DNA of 46,005 bases from contig JAILKL010000055.1 of assembly GCA_024693775.1 (NCBI GenBank), forward strand, positions 1-46,005. Reading direction: 5' to 3'. The notes under the pieces were generated by a model. That model ran no database searches and was not told where the DNA came from. It worked only from the letters and a program-made list of their open reading frames with translations. Positions 37,676-46,005 of this stretch are shown in pieces (positions within the stretch are counted from its first letter, which is position 1; every line of letters starts with the position of its first letter). Source of the DNA: Pseudobutyrivibrio sp. Its GTDB lineage: Bacteria > Bacillota > Clostridia > Lachnospirales > Lachnospiraceae. Position numbers and translations under genes: made by a program.

Positions 37676-38989
37676 ATGCCACAAGAAAAGGAAGAATTAG
37701 AAGAAAAAAATCAAAAAAAGAAAATAATTAGTTATGTATTTGGTGCATGTGTAGTTATTGCTTTTTATTTTATTTTGCTAAATAGCGGTAATATCTTCAT
37801 GGGATTAGAAAAAATCAAATCTGTTTTGCAGCCAATACTAATCGGTCTTGTTATGGCCTTTTTGATGAATCCAATAATGGAATTCTTCGAAAAAAGGTTA
37901 AAAAAGATAACCGGGTTTTTCTGTAAAAATGAAAATACTGCAGCAAAGGTAAATAGGACAGTTTCATCAATTCTAGCGTTACTTGTTTTGGTTGGAATAG
38001 TTATATTCATCTTTGCCACAGTAATACCAAATCTGATAAATACTATTGTTTACCTAGCGCAGCATATAGAAGAGCAAATAGCCGGTGTCCTAGACTGGGC
38101 AAATGTTATTACAAAGGGAAAATACGAAGAAGCCCTTATGTCTGCGAAAGACAATAAAATTGGCGATATGATGGATCAGGGACTAAATTTACTTGACCAA
38201 TACATTAATTACGACGAAACAGATATGCTAACGACTATTACTACAAGCGTGTTATCTGTTGGTAAATTCTTTGTTGCCATTATCGTAGGCATGTTTGTAT
38301 CTGTCTATGTTCTTATGTCAAAAGAATTGTTTAAAGGTCAGGCAAAGAAGCTTATCTGTGGTGTTTTTTCTCCTAAATATGCGAATATTGCATTAGAAAT
38401 AACTAGAAAGTCTGCAGATATTTTTTATGGCTTCATTATTGGAAAAATAATAGATTCCATCATAATTGGTTTGATATGCTACATATCTTGTCTGATTATG
38501 AAGATGCCTTATCCTGTTTTAGTATCGGTAATTATAGGAGTAACCAATATCGTTCCAGTATTTGGACCATATATTGGAGCCGTACCTACAGTTATTATTA
38601 TCTTCCTTACAGAGCCAATGAAGGGTATATATTTCCTCATTTTTATTTTGATTTTACAGCAGATCGACGGAAACCTAATTGGTCCAAAGATTTTAGGAGA
38701 TTCTACAGGAATATCATCTTTCTGGGTAGTTTTTGCAGTTGTAGTTGGTGCAGGACTATTTGGACTTGGTGGAATGATTGTTGCAGTGCCACTTGTGGCT
38801 GTTATCTATTATATAGTTGGTAGAATAGCGAAATATTTAGTGGCAAAGCGAAATCTGCCAATAGATACGTCAAAATATATTACTATGGATTACATAGATA
38901 CAGCTAATAACACACTGGTTATGCATGAAAACAAAGACAAGAATAAAAATAGAACTAATATTTTTAAATCTTTAAAGTTAAAGAAATAA
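37676..38989 (+). CDS. AI-2E-family transporter (putative permease)
   Basis: 437 residues. A charged N-terminus is followed by two membrane segments, then an extracytoplasmic-type domain with amphipathic helices (about 120-195), then a membrane block. The family marks are GVTNIVPVFGPYIGAVP and LQQIDGNLIGPKILGDSTG, and the block ends with GLFGLGGMIVAVPLVAV. Members include autoinducer-2 exporters and Na+/Li+-H+ antiporters, so the substrate is open. ATG at 37676 follows GGAGG; the TTG at 37661 would start before the RBS and is rejected. A clear terminator follows. Confidence 0.88.
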   Translation: MPQEKEELEEKNQKKKIISYVFGACVVIAFYFILLNSGNIFMGLEKIKSVLQPILIGLVMAFLMNPIMEFFEKRLKKITGFFCKNENTAAKVNRTVSSILALLVLVGIVIFIFATVIPNLINTIVYLAQHIEEQIAGVLDWANVITKGKYEEALMSAKDNKIGDMMDQGLNLLDQYINYDETDMLTTITTSVLSVGKFFVAIIVGMFVSVYVLMSKELFKGQAKKLICGVFSPKYANIALEITRKSADIFYGFIIGKIIDSIIIGLICYISCLIMKMPYPVLVSVIIGVTNIVPVFGPYIGAVPTVIIIFLTEPMKGIYFLIFILILQQIDGNLIGPKILGDSTGISSFWVVFAVVVGAGLFGLGGMIVAVPLVAVIYYIVGRIAKYLVAKRNLPIDTSKYITMDYIDTANNTLVMHENKDKNKNRTNIFKSLKLKK

Positions 38990-38996
38990 ATAATTA

Positions 38997-39028
38997 AAAA
39001 AACCAGGAAAATTAGTTCCTGGTTTTTT
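38997..39028 (+). terminator. intrinsic terminator after the AI-2E permease
   Basis: AACCAGGAA pairs with TTCCTGGTT (9 bp), extended by A-T pairs, with a 6-nt loop and a T6 run. The flanking A and T runs make it symmetrical. Confidence 0.9.
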
Positions 39029-39055
39029 GATTTTAACGTTCTTGTATGATAATAT
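39027..39055 (+). promoter_or_regulatory. candidate promoter of the TPR/AAA+ gene
   Basis: TTGATT (39027-39032), 17-bp spacer and TAATAT (39050-39055), overlapping the end of the preceding terminator; the predicted start is about 33 bases before the GTG codon. Confidence 0.4.
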
Positions 39056-39094
39056 TTTAATAACTATAAGTATGTTTGTTTGGAGAATAACGGC

Positions 39095-41836
39095 GTGGAA
39101 AAATTGGAGTATAGGAACAAGATAGAAGAAATGAAAAATCTTGTGTCCAGAAACAAATTTACAGATGCATTGACAGTCGCTGAGACTATCAATTGGAGAA
39201 AAGTTCATAATATAAACGACATTCTAGCAGGAAGTGAGTCTTACGAGGCGGCTGGAAAATTAGAAGAGTCTCGAGATTTACTACTCCTTGCTCATGAGCG
39301 TTCGCCTATAGGTCGTATGATTCTTTACAAGCTTTGTATTATTTCTATAAAGCTAAAGGAATTAGATGAGGCCCAGGAATACTACAATGAGTTTGTACAA
39401 ATTGCACCTCACGATAGCCTAAAGTACATCTTAAAGTACCATATTAATGTGGCTAAGGGTGCAGATAATGCTACGCTTATAAAGATTCTTGAGCAATTAA
39501 AAGACAACGACCTTATCGAAGAGTGGGCCTACGAGCTTGCATATCTATATCACAAAACTAATCAAGCTGAAAAATGTATAGAGCTTTGTGACGAGATCAT
39601 CCTATGGTTTGGAGATGGTCCTGTTGTTGAGCGTGCATTAGAGCTTAAAATGCTTTATCAGCCACTTGATAAAAATCAGGAAACAAAGTATCGTCACATG
39701 CAACAAAAGAAGGACGGAATTACCGAGATAACAGCCAATGAGCCATTGCTATCAGGTGAGATTGTTCCTCATACAGTTGCTATTCCTTCAGTGGAATTAC
39801 CATCAGGCCCTGAAAGATTTAATACCATAAATCTCCAGGCAGAAATCAAGAAAAATATTGATGAAATAATGAAAGCCACAGAAGCTGGTGAGGTAAACGA
39901 AAATATCGATGCCATCAAAAATCTTGTAGAGGAGATTCCTTATCTTCAGGTGCAGGAAGAAACACCAAGCGAGCCTGTCAAAGAGGAGTTTTCTATTAAT
40001 GATACTTTCCAACAGTATCTAGCAGAAGGTTATGATGGACAAATCAGCTTAAAGCTTCCAGATGATTCACCTGTAGAGGAAGAGCAAATCGAGGGCCAGA
40101 TGACCATTGAGGACGTTCTTGCAGAATGGGAAAAGACAAAAAGAGCAGCTGAAGCTGCTATGGAGGATGCAAAGAGTAATGAATTAGAAAATGCTCGAGC
40201 AAAGGCCCTTAGAGAGGCCAATAATGTTCTTAATAGACTTGAAGGTGCAATGTCAAAGCTTGATGCTGGCATGACATCATCAGAGCTTCTAAAAGAAGAG
40301 TACCTATCTAATTCAGACGATTACAATGAAACAGCGAGCAACGAAGAACCAATAAATGAAGTAGATAACGAATTAGATTCAGATAAATTTGAAATACCAA
40401 AAATTAATATTGAAGGTGCTAATCTAGGTTCACTTGAGATTCCAGTTGTTCACACACATGCGGTTGAGCCAGCAGCAGCGGCAGCAGCTATTTCAGCTCT
40501 TACACATTCAGCTGAAGCTGCAAAGGATACCACAAGCTGGCAGCCACCTACACTAGATGATACAGAGACAATAGAGGAGAACGAAGAAGTGGACTTTAAA
40601 GAAGCATCGCAGATGATTGCTGATGTAAATGAATTACTACAGAAGGAAATCGACAGATTATCAGGCGATACTGCGAAAGCTGCTGATACTGTAGAGGAAG
40701 CACAGCCAGAGATTAAGCCTGTAGAAGTAACACAGCAAATTGAAATTCCAGAAGATATAAAAGATGTTGAGGTAAAAATACCTGAATTTACATTAAATAA
40801 TAATGAAGAAGACGATAGCTTTACAGTTGCAGATGATGCACAGTATGCAGATGTAGAAGCTGAGAATACAGCTGTAGGAGCAGATGTATTAGATGATGAT
40901 ATTGAGTTACCAAAGATAGAGCTTTCACCAGAGTTATTTGCTGAGGATATCTCACCAGAGCCTATTCCAGTAGAAAAGGTTACACTTGAGGAAGAGCCAA
41001 ATACTCACGTAGAGCCAGTTACATATCCACAGGAGCCTGTTCAGCTTCAAGAAGAAGCTGAACCTGTAGATAGCACGGCTGAGAAAAAATCAGAATTTAC
41101 ATTAGAAGATGATGATTTATCAACATTCTCATATTTCCTCCCAATTAGTGGAATGAAGAGCAATATCGTAAAGGTTGTAAAGGGCGCTGCAGATAGACTA
41201 GATAATCCAATGTCTACAGGTGGAAATATTATTATTGTTGGAGAGCCTGGTTCAGGAAAGACACAGATGGCTACTAGCATTATCCGTGTTCTTGAAAAGA
41301 AGGTTGGTAAACCAAAGGGTGGTATCGGAAAAATTTCTGGTGCCAAGCTAAACGAAAAGGATATCCAAAAACTATATTCAAAGATTCAAGGTGGTTGCCT
41401 CATTATTGAAACAGCTGGTGACATTTCGAAAGAAACAGCAGTTACATTATCACTTCTCATGGAAAATGATAATACAGGTACTATCATTATTATCGAGGAT
41501 AATAGAAAGGGTATTGAAAAGGCTTTATTACTTGATGGATCTTTTGCAAAGCGTTTTACAGAAAAAATTGTTATCCCAATTTTCTCTATAGATGAACTTG
41601 TTTCTTTTGCAAAAACATACGCAAAGGAAGCTGGATGCTTTATCGACGATATGGGAGTTCTTGCTTTATATAACAGAATCAACCTTATTGGTAGATATGA
41701 TCACGCTACAACTATCAAAGAAGTAGCAGAAATCATGGATGAAGCTATCGAAAAATCCACAAGGGGCGGTTTCTTTAATAAGCCTAAATATGATAAATAT
41801 GGCAATGTGATTTTAAAGGAAAAGGATTTTGATTAG
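39095..41836 (+). CDS. TPR/disordered/CbbX-like AAA+ protein
   Basis: 913 residues in three parts. About 1-220 is TPR-like (for example LEESRDLLLLAHERSPIG, LKELDEAQEYYNEFVQIAP). About 225-670 is acidic, low-complexity and probably disordered, with a poly-Ala patch. About 680-913 is an AAA+ domain: Walker A GEPGSGKTQ near residue 716, then GGCLIIETAGDI where CbbX-type proteins have a Walker B DE pair, and FAKRFTEKIVIPIFSIDEL with the Arg-finger-like RF. TPR plus CbbX-like AAA+ recalls EccA of type VII systems. GTG start at 39095 is nine bases after GGAG; the TTG at 39080 overlaps the RBS. Confidence 0.82.
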   Translation: MEKLEYRNKIEEMKNLVSRNKFTDALTVAETINWRKVHNINDILAGSESYEAAGKLEESRDLLLLAHERSPIGRMILYKLCIISIKLKELDEAQEYYNEFVQIAPHDSLKYILKYHINVAKGADNATLIKILEQLKDNDLIEEWAYELAYLYHKTNQAEKCIELCDEIILWFGDGPVVERALELKMLYQPLDKNQETKYRHMQQKKDGITEITANEPLLSGEIVPHTVAIPSVELPSGPERFNTINLQAEIKKNIDEIMKATEAGEVNENIDAIKNLVEEIPYLQVQEETPSEPVKEEFSINDTFQQYLAEGYDGQISLKLPDDSPVEEEQIEGQMTIEDVLAEWEKTKRAAEAAMEDAKSNELENARAKALREANNVLNRLEGAMSKLDAGMTSSELLKEEYLSNSDDYNETASNEEPINEVDNELDSDKFEIPKINIEGANLGSLEIPVVHTHAVEPAAAAAAISALTHSAEAAKDTTSWQPPTLDDTETIEENEEVDFKEASQMIADVNELLQKEIDRLSGDTAKAADTVEEAQPEIKPVEVTQQIEIPEDIKDVEVKIPEFTLNNNEEDDSFTVADDAQYADVEAENTAVGADVLDDDIELPKIELSPELFAEDISPEPIPVEKVTLEEEPNTHVEPVTYPQEPVQLQEEAEPVDSTAEKKSEFTLEDDDLSTFSYFLPISGMKSNIVKVVKGAADRLDNPMSTGGNIIIVGEPGSGKTQMATSIIRVLEKKVGKPKGGIGKISGAKLNEKDIQKLYSKIQGGCLIIETAGDISKETAVTLSLLMENDNTGTIIIIEDNRKGIEKALLLDGSFAKRFTEKIVIPIFSIDELVSFAKTYAKEAGCFIDDMGVLALYNRINLIGRYDHATTIKEVAEIMDEAIEKSTRGGFFNKPKYDKYGNVILKEKDFD

Positions 41837-41869
41837 ACAATAAAATAATTACATAAATAAGGGGAAGAT

Positions 41870-43768
41870 ATGAATAATTTTACAGACTTGGATGCCTATT
41901 TATTTGGGCAGGGGACTCACTATGACATTTACAAAAAATTAGGAGCACACAAGGCAAAGGTGGGGCGACAGACTGGCTTTTACTTTGATGTATGGGCTCC
42001 ACATGCAAAAGCTGTTTCAGTAATAGGTGAGTTCAATGACTGGGATGATAACAAAAACTATATGCAAAGGGTAGAGCCTGACACAATAGGAGTTTTTGAA
42101 ACATTCATTCCAGATGCAAAGGAAGGCCAGCTATATAAGTACGTAATTCATACTGAAGATGGTACAAAGCTATACAAAGCGGATCCTTATGCAACATATG
42201 CTGAAGAGCGTCCGGGTACAGCTTCTAGACTATACGACAATACAAAATTCAAATGGTCTGATAACACCTGGATGAAAAAGCGTAAATCATGCACAAACTT
42301 TTGGGAACAGCCTTTATCTATTTATGAGGTCCACCCAGGTTCATGGAAGAGACATCCAAGACCTGAAAATGATGGTTTTTACAGTTATAAAGAATTTGCA
42401 CACAGTCTAACAGAGTATGTGTTAGATATGGGGTATACACATGTTGAATTAATGGGGATATCCGAGTATCCTTTTGATGGTTCGTGGGGATATCAGGTAA
42501 CAGGTTATTATGCTCCAACTTCTAGATACGGTACGCCGGACGACTTTATGTATTTAGTAAACTATTTGCATAAAAATGGAATAGGCGTCATTTTAGATTG
42601 GGTTCCAGCTCATTTCCCTAAGGATGCTCATGGCTTGGCAGACTTTGATGGACAAGCATTATATGAATATCCAGATCCTAGACGAGGAGAACATCCTGAC
42701 TGGGGCACAAAGATATTTAATTATGGAAAAGCAGAAGTTAAAAACTTCTTGATTGGTAGCGCTTTGCAGTGGGTAGAGCATTACCATATAGATGGCTTGA
42801 GGGTTGATGCTGTTGCATCTATGCTTTACTTAGATTATGGCAAACAGGATGGACAGTGGCTCCCAAATGAATATGGTGGAAATGAAAATCTTGAGGCCAT
42901 TGAATTATTCAAACATATCAATACTTTGATTCGCGGACGAAATCCAGGCGCAGTTATGATTGCAGAGGAGTCTACTGCATGGCCTAAAATTACAGGTGAT
43001 GTAGAAGATAATGGATTGGCATTCTCATATAAATGGAACATGGGATGGATGCATGATTTCATAGACTACATGAAATTAGATCCATACTTCAGGAAAGACA
43101 ATCACAATAAAATGACCTTTGCCATGAGTTACAACGAGGCTGAGAGATATATTCTAGTTTTAAGTCACGACGAGGTTGTGCATTTAAAGGGTTCTATGCT
43201 GGCGAAAATGCCTGGCTTGGAAATTGACAAATACAAAAACTTAATGGCTGGATATGCCTTCATGATGGGACATCCTGGCAAAAAGCTGTTGTTTATGGGG
43301 CAGGAATTTGCCCAGGGTACAGAGTGGTCTGAGGCTAGAGAATTAGATTGGTATGTCCTAGATAATCCAAACCATAGACATGTGGCTAGATTATTTAAAG
43401 ATTTATTACATTTATATAAGCAATATCCATCTATGTACGAGCAGGATGTGTCATGGGCAGGCTTCGAATGGATCAATGCCAATGACTCATATAGAAGCAT
43501 ATTTAGCTTCATTAGAAAGTCTAAAAATGGCAAGAATAATGTTTTATTTGTTATAAACATGACTCCAATGAAGTATGAGGACTATTGTGTTGGCGTCCAG
43601 TGCAATAGAAAGCATAAGCTTGTAATAGACTCAGAAAATAAGCAGTACGGTGGTAAAGGTGGTGTTATACCTGAGACACTTACTCCTGTAAAATCAGAAT
43701 GCGATGGAAGAGAATATTCAATTTCCTTTCCACTAGCACCTTATCAGGTGGCAATATTTGTATACTAA
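41870..43768 (+). CDS. glgB: 1,4-alpha-glucan branching enzyme
   Basis: Adds alpha-1,6 branches to glycogen. The 632-residue product has the N-terminal CBM48 domain (FDVWAPHAKAVSVIGEFNDW), then the GH13 barrel with LDWVPAHFPKD, DGLRVDAVAS (nucleophile Asp), MIAEEST (Glu) and LSHDEVVH (Asp), and an all-beta C-terminus. Length matches short bacterial GlgB. RBS AAGGGGAAG precedes the ATG. With the intracellular GH13 at 31071 it indicates glycogen turnover, though no glgA/C/P is in this window. A terminator follows. Confidence 0.97.
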   Translation: MNNFTDLDAYLFGQGTHYDIYKKLGAHKAKVGRQTGFYFDVWAPHAKAVSVIGEFNDWDDNKNYMQRVEPDTIGVFETFIPDAKEGQLYKYVIHTEDGTKLYKADPYATYAEERPGTASRLYDNTKFKWSDNTWMKKRKSCTNFWEQPLSIYEVHPGSWKRHPRPENDGFYSYKEFAHSLTEYVLDMGYTHVELMGISEYPFDGSWGYQVTGYYAPTSRYGTPDDFMYLVNYLHKNGIGVILDWVPAHFPKDAHGLADFDGQALYEYPDPRRGEHPDWGTKIFNYGKAEVKNFLIGSALQWVEHYHIDGLRVDAVASMLYLDYGKQDGQWLPNEYGGNENLEAIELFKHINTLIRGRNPGAVMIAEESTAWPKITGDVEDNGLAFSYKWNMGWMHDFIDYMKLDPYFRKDNHNKMTFAMSYNEAERYILVLSHDEVVHLKGSMLAKMPGLEIDKYKNLMAGYAFMMGHPGKKLLFMGQEFAQGTEWSEARELDWYVLDNPNHRHVARLFKDLLHLYKQYPSMYEQDVSWAGFEWINANDSYRSIFSFIRKSKNGKNNVLFVINMTPMKYEDYCVGVQCNRKHKLVIDSENKQYGGKGGVIPETLTPVKSECDGREYSISFPLAPYQVAIFVY

Positions 43769-43774
43769 AATATG

Positions 43775-43796
43775 GGGCTGTGAAAACAGCCCTTTT
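43775..43796 (+). terminator. intrinsic terminator after glgB
   Basis: GGGCTGT-GAAA-ACAGCCC (7-bp GC-rich stem, GNRA-like loop) followed by TTTT then C. The short U-tract may allow some read-through into the next gene, which has no obvious promoter of its own. Confidence 0.85.
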
Positions 43797-43813
43797 CTAA
43801 TTTCAAGGAAAAT

Positions 43814-45016
43814 ATGGAAGAATTTAAAATAGTAAAATTACCAACAAAGGAAGAAAATAAAGAAGAGGATGTGCCTGTAGAAAAAACGGACGATAATTAT
43901 CAGCCACCCAAAAAGAAGCATATATTTTTGTTTTTGATCTTTCTTTTTGTAATTATAGGCGTAATGGTAATTAGAATAATCACTACCTATACGGATTATG
44001 AGGTTGTAAATAAATGGGATAGAAAAGAGACATCAGAATCATCCTATTGCAATTTCAAGAATAATCTTTTGAAGTATAGCTGTGATGGTGTTTTTTATAC
44101 AACATACGCAGGTAACCTTATATGGAACTATACATATGATATGACCAATCCTAATATGGATATTTGCGGAGATTATGTAATTGTCTATGACAAAAAGGGC
44201 AACGAAATAGACTTGTTCAATTCATCTGGATTTGTAAAAACAATCACATGTACTACACCCATTATTGAAGCAAAGGTGGCAAAGCAGGGAACCATGGCAT
44301 TACTTCTTCAAGAAAATGGTGTCAGTCATATCCAGTTGTTTGATAAATCTGGAACAACATTAGTATCTGGGGAGTTCCATCCAGAAAATAGAGGATTTCC
44401 AGTCTCTATTGCCTTGTCTAGTGATGCTACAAGATTGTTGATGTCAGTTATAAATGTAGATCAAGGTGAATTATCTACTGAGCTCGTTTTTTATGACTTT
44501 ACTAATGCGGGCAAAGAGGAACAGGATAACATAATAGCATCCTATACTTATGTAGGAATGTTGGTTCCTAAAATAGATTATGTCGATAAGGACAAGGTTA
44601 TAGCCTTCGGGGATTCCAAGATTATTATTTTCAATAACAATCTAAAAGCAACTATGGCCAAAGAAATACCAGTAGATAACGTAAAAAGTGTTTTCTACAA
44701 TGATAAATATTTTGGATTTGTCAAAGAGGCTACAGCAGAAGACGGATCTGTTGTGAATGAATTAAATGTTTACAATCTATTTGGATTTAAATGGATGAGT
44801 AAAGAAATTACAGATAGCTACGAACAAATATCCATTTTAGACAATAACGAAATCCTTTTAAACGATAATGGAAAGATTGCTATATATAATATGCAGGGCT
44901 TCAAAAAGTTTGAGTACGATTTTGGAGAGCGTATATATACAGTACTACCAGGAAACACTCATAAAAAATACTATTTAATAGAAGAAAACAAGACAGAAGA
45001 AATATACATAAAGTAA
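43814..45016 (+). CDS. Membrane-anchored DUF5711-like beta-propeller protein
   Basis: 400 residues. A charged cytoplasmic N-terminus (about 1-37) is followed by one membrane helix (about 38-58, HIFLFLIFLFVIIGVMVIRI) and an extracellular all-beta domain of repeated short strands, such as GDYVIVYDKKGNEIDLF and KVIAFGDSKIIIFNNN, that read as propeller blades. This is the layout of DUF5711 proteins common in Lachnospiraceae, function unknown. It is followed after 18 bp by the CvpA-like gene, a recurring pair. RBS AAGGAAA precedes the ATG. Confidence 0.72.
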   Translation: MEEFKIVKLPTKEENKEEDVPVEKTDDNYQPPKKKHIFLFLIFLFVIIGVMVIRIITTYTDYEVVNKWDRKETSESSYCNFKNNLLKYSCDGVFYTTYAGNLIWNYTYDMTNPNMDICGDYVIVYDKKGNEIDLFNSSGFVKTITCTTPIIEAKVAKQGTMALLLQENGVSHIQLFDKSGTTLVSGEFHPENRGFPVSIALSSDATRLLMSVINVDQGELSTELVFYDFTNAGKEEQDNIIASYTYVGMLVPKIDYVDKDKVIAFGDSKIIIFNNNLKATMAKEIPVDNVKSVFYNDKYFGFVKEATAEDGSVVNELNVYNLFGFKWMSKEITDSYEQISILDNNEILLNDNGKIAIYNMQGFKKFEYDFGERIYTVLPGNTHKKYYLIEENKTEEIYIK

Positions 45017-45034
45017 GGAAAGGCAAAGGTATTT

Positions 45035-45706
45035 ATGGCAATTAATTATTTACTTATCTTATTTTTAATATTGTTGATATATTGTTGTATTCACGGCGCA
45101 CGTACAGGCATGTTGAATATAATATATGGTTTGGTAGCATGGATTTTTGCCATTTGGTTTATTCATGCCGCAGGACCATATATAACTACAGTCCTTGAAA
45201 CAAACACAACGATATCCACTAATATAGAAGAGACTATAAATAATAGTTTGCAAACTAAATACCAGGAGTCTGAAGAAAACCAGCAGGGAACAGGCGAAGA
45301 TGCTGTGATGGCATTGATCCCTAGTACCATAAAAGACAATATAGAGACAGAAGTACAGTCATCAATTGATGCTACAATAGCAGCTATAGCAAAGGAGCTT
45401 ACATATAGCGCAATGCAAGGCTTAGCTACATTAATATCCATAATTATTGCTTTTATAGCAGTATTTATAGTGGGGAAAATAATAAGATTAATAGGTGGTA
45501 TACCAGGGCTTCGTTCTATTAATAAATTCTTTGGTATTTTTGCAGGATTTATAGAGGCACTTATGATTATATGGTTCATAATGTTTATAGCAGATTGCTT
45601 CCCTGCATCAGCCTATGGACAGTTCGTAATAGGGTATGCACAATCAGATCAGATGCTTAACTATATTTACATGAATAATATTATTAAAGGCATTGTAGGT
45701 ATATAG
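45035..45706 (+). CDS. CvpA-family membrane protein
   Basis: 223 residues with four hydrophobic segments: two near the N-terminus (starting LLILFLILLIYCC), then a roughly 60-residue extracytoplasmic loop rich in Glu/Thr/Ser, and two in the second half (LISIIIAFIAVFIVGKIIRL and FAGFIEALMIIWFIMFIA). GKIIRLIGGIPGLRSINKFFG is the CvpA core motif. E. coli CvpA is needed for colicin V production, but in Gram-positives the role is undefined and probably in the envelope. It is the last gene before the rRNA promoter region. Confidence 0.85.
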   Translation: MAINYLLILFLILLIYCCIHGARTGMLNIIYGLVAWIFAIWFIHAAGPYITTVLETNTTISTNIEETINNSLQTKYQESEENQQGTGEDAVMALIPSTIKDNIETEVQSSIDATIAAIAKELTYSAMQGLATLISIIIAFIAVFIVGKIIRLIGGIPGLRSINKFFGIFAGFIEALMIIWFIMFIADCFPASAYGQFVIGYAQSDQMLNYIYMNNIIKGIVGI

Positions 45707-45742
45707 TTTTTATTAGAGAAATGTATAATTCCAAAAAACTTG

Positions 45743-45982
45743 TTGACATAAGTAATTGGTGATGATAACCTATAAAAGCTGTCGCATAAATTTGTTACGA
45801 AAGAGTGGCAAATGTTACTAAATATGCAGCGAAAAAATAGTAAAAAGTGCTTGACAAAAAGTTGTGCAGATGATACTATTTACAAGCTGACTCAAATGAG
45901 TCGCAGCCCTTGATTTTCCTAAGAAAATCAAGAAAAATAAATTTAAAAAGTTGTTGACAAAAAGCTTCAATCGTGATAATAT
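45743..45982 (+). promoter_or_regulatory. tandem promoters, probably of an rRNA operon
   Basis: Three -35 elements, each a perfect TTGACA with a 17-bp spacer: P1 at 45743-45748 with a poor -10 TAACCT (45766-45771); P2 at 45851-45856 with TACTAT (45874-45879); P3 at 45954-45959 with TAATAT (45977-45982). P2 and P3 share TTGACAAAAAG. Their spacing of 108 and 103 bp and the absence of an ORF to the window end are typical of rrn leaders. The 16S gene itself is not in the window, so this identity is inferred. Confidence 0.75.
45909..45932 (+). other. hairpin in the putative rrn leader
   Basis: CTTGATTTTC-CTAA-GAAAATCAAG is a perfect 10-bp stem just downstream of P2, with GACTC-AAAT-GAGTC just before it. 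Neither has a U-tract. They may be leader RNA structures or processing elements. Confidence 0.5.
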
Positions 45983-46005
45983 AAACGAGTTGCTGCTAAG
46001 GGCAA

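Overview
The window is a chromosomal replication-origin region from a low-GC Firmicute. Gene content and protein style point to the Lachnospiraceae, most like Butyrivibrio/Pseudobutyrivibrio. That placement is my inference from the GyrA signature, the YhgE/Pip pair, the DUF5711-CvpA pair and the mix of clostridial genes; it is not a database result. No phage, insertion sequence, integrase, toxin-antitoxin pair or CRISPR array was seen. Base composition and codon use look uniform, so this is core chromosome rather than an acquired island.

Layout. 1-94 (minus) is the start of rpmH. 95-568 is the first half of oriC, with five perfect DnaA boxes. 569-9148 is the classical order dnaA-dnaN-yaaA-recF-gyrB-gyrA. 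The dnaA-dnaN spacer carries two convergent, helically phased rows of degenerate DnaA-box-like 9-mers, which I regard as the most interesting signal in the window. 9264-10657 encodes a two-subunit class I fumarase. 10715-16500 is a complete oligopeptide ABC transporter with its lipoprotein. 16592-16876 holds tRNA-Ser(GCU) and tRNA-Cys(GCA) with their own strong promoter and a terminator. 16928-18732 is tyrS plus a PAP2 phosphatase. 18750-19499 is a yybP-ykoY manganese riboswitch and mntP, followed by a CaCA cation exchanger. 20589-24605 is a zinc-ribbon protein, metG, tatD and rsmA.

24645-32366 is a same-strand run: a TPR-GGDEF diguanylate cyclase, two YhgE/Pip membrane proteins flanking a small two-TM protein with hendecad repeats, and a cytoplasmic GH13 enzyme. 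32367-33631 (minus) is a GNAT acetyltransferase and an orphan NrdG2-type radical SAM activase. 33740-34556 is tadA and the SRP RNA, the same neighbours as in Bacillus, but the expected dnaX is replaced by a coiled-coil protein. Then come a YbhJ-like aconitase-family hydratase, an AI-2E-family permease, a TPR/CbbX-like AAA+ protein with a degenerate Walker B, glycogen branching enzyme, a DUF5711 protein and a CvpA-like protein. The last 265 bases are a tandem-promoter region that almost certainly drives an rRNA operon just beyond the window.

Functionally the window combines replication initiation and topology, translation (tRNAs, TyrRS, MetRS, RsmA, TadA, SRP RNA, rRNA promoters), peptide uptake, metal homeostasis, alpha-glucan metabolism and envelope proteins of uncertain role. 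Growth-linked genes transcribed away from the origin fit normal origin-proximal organisation. Several stable-RNA promoters are near-consensus TTGACA-17-TAGAAT, so sigma-A promoters are easy to read here.
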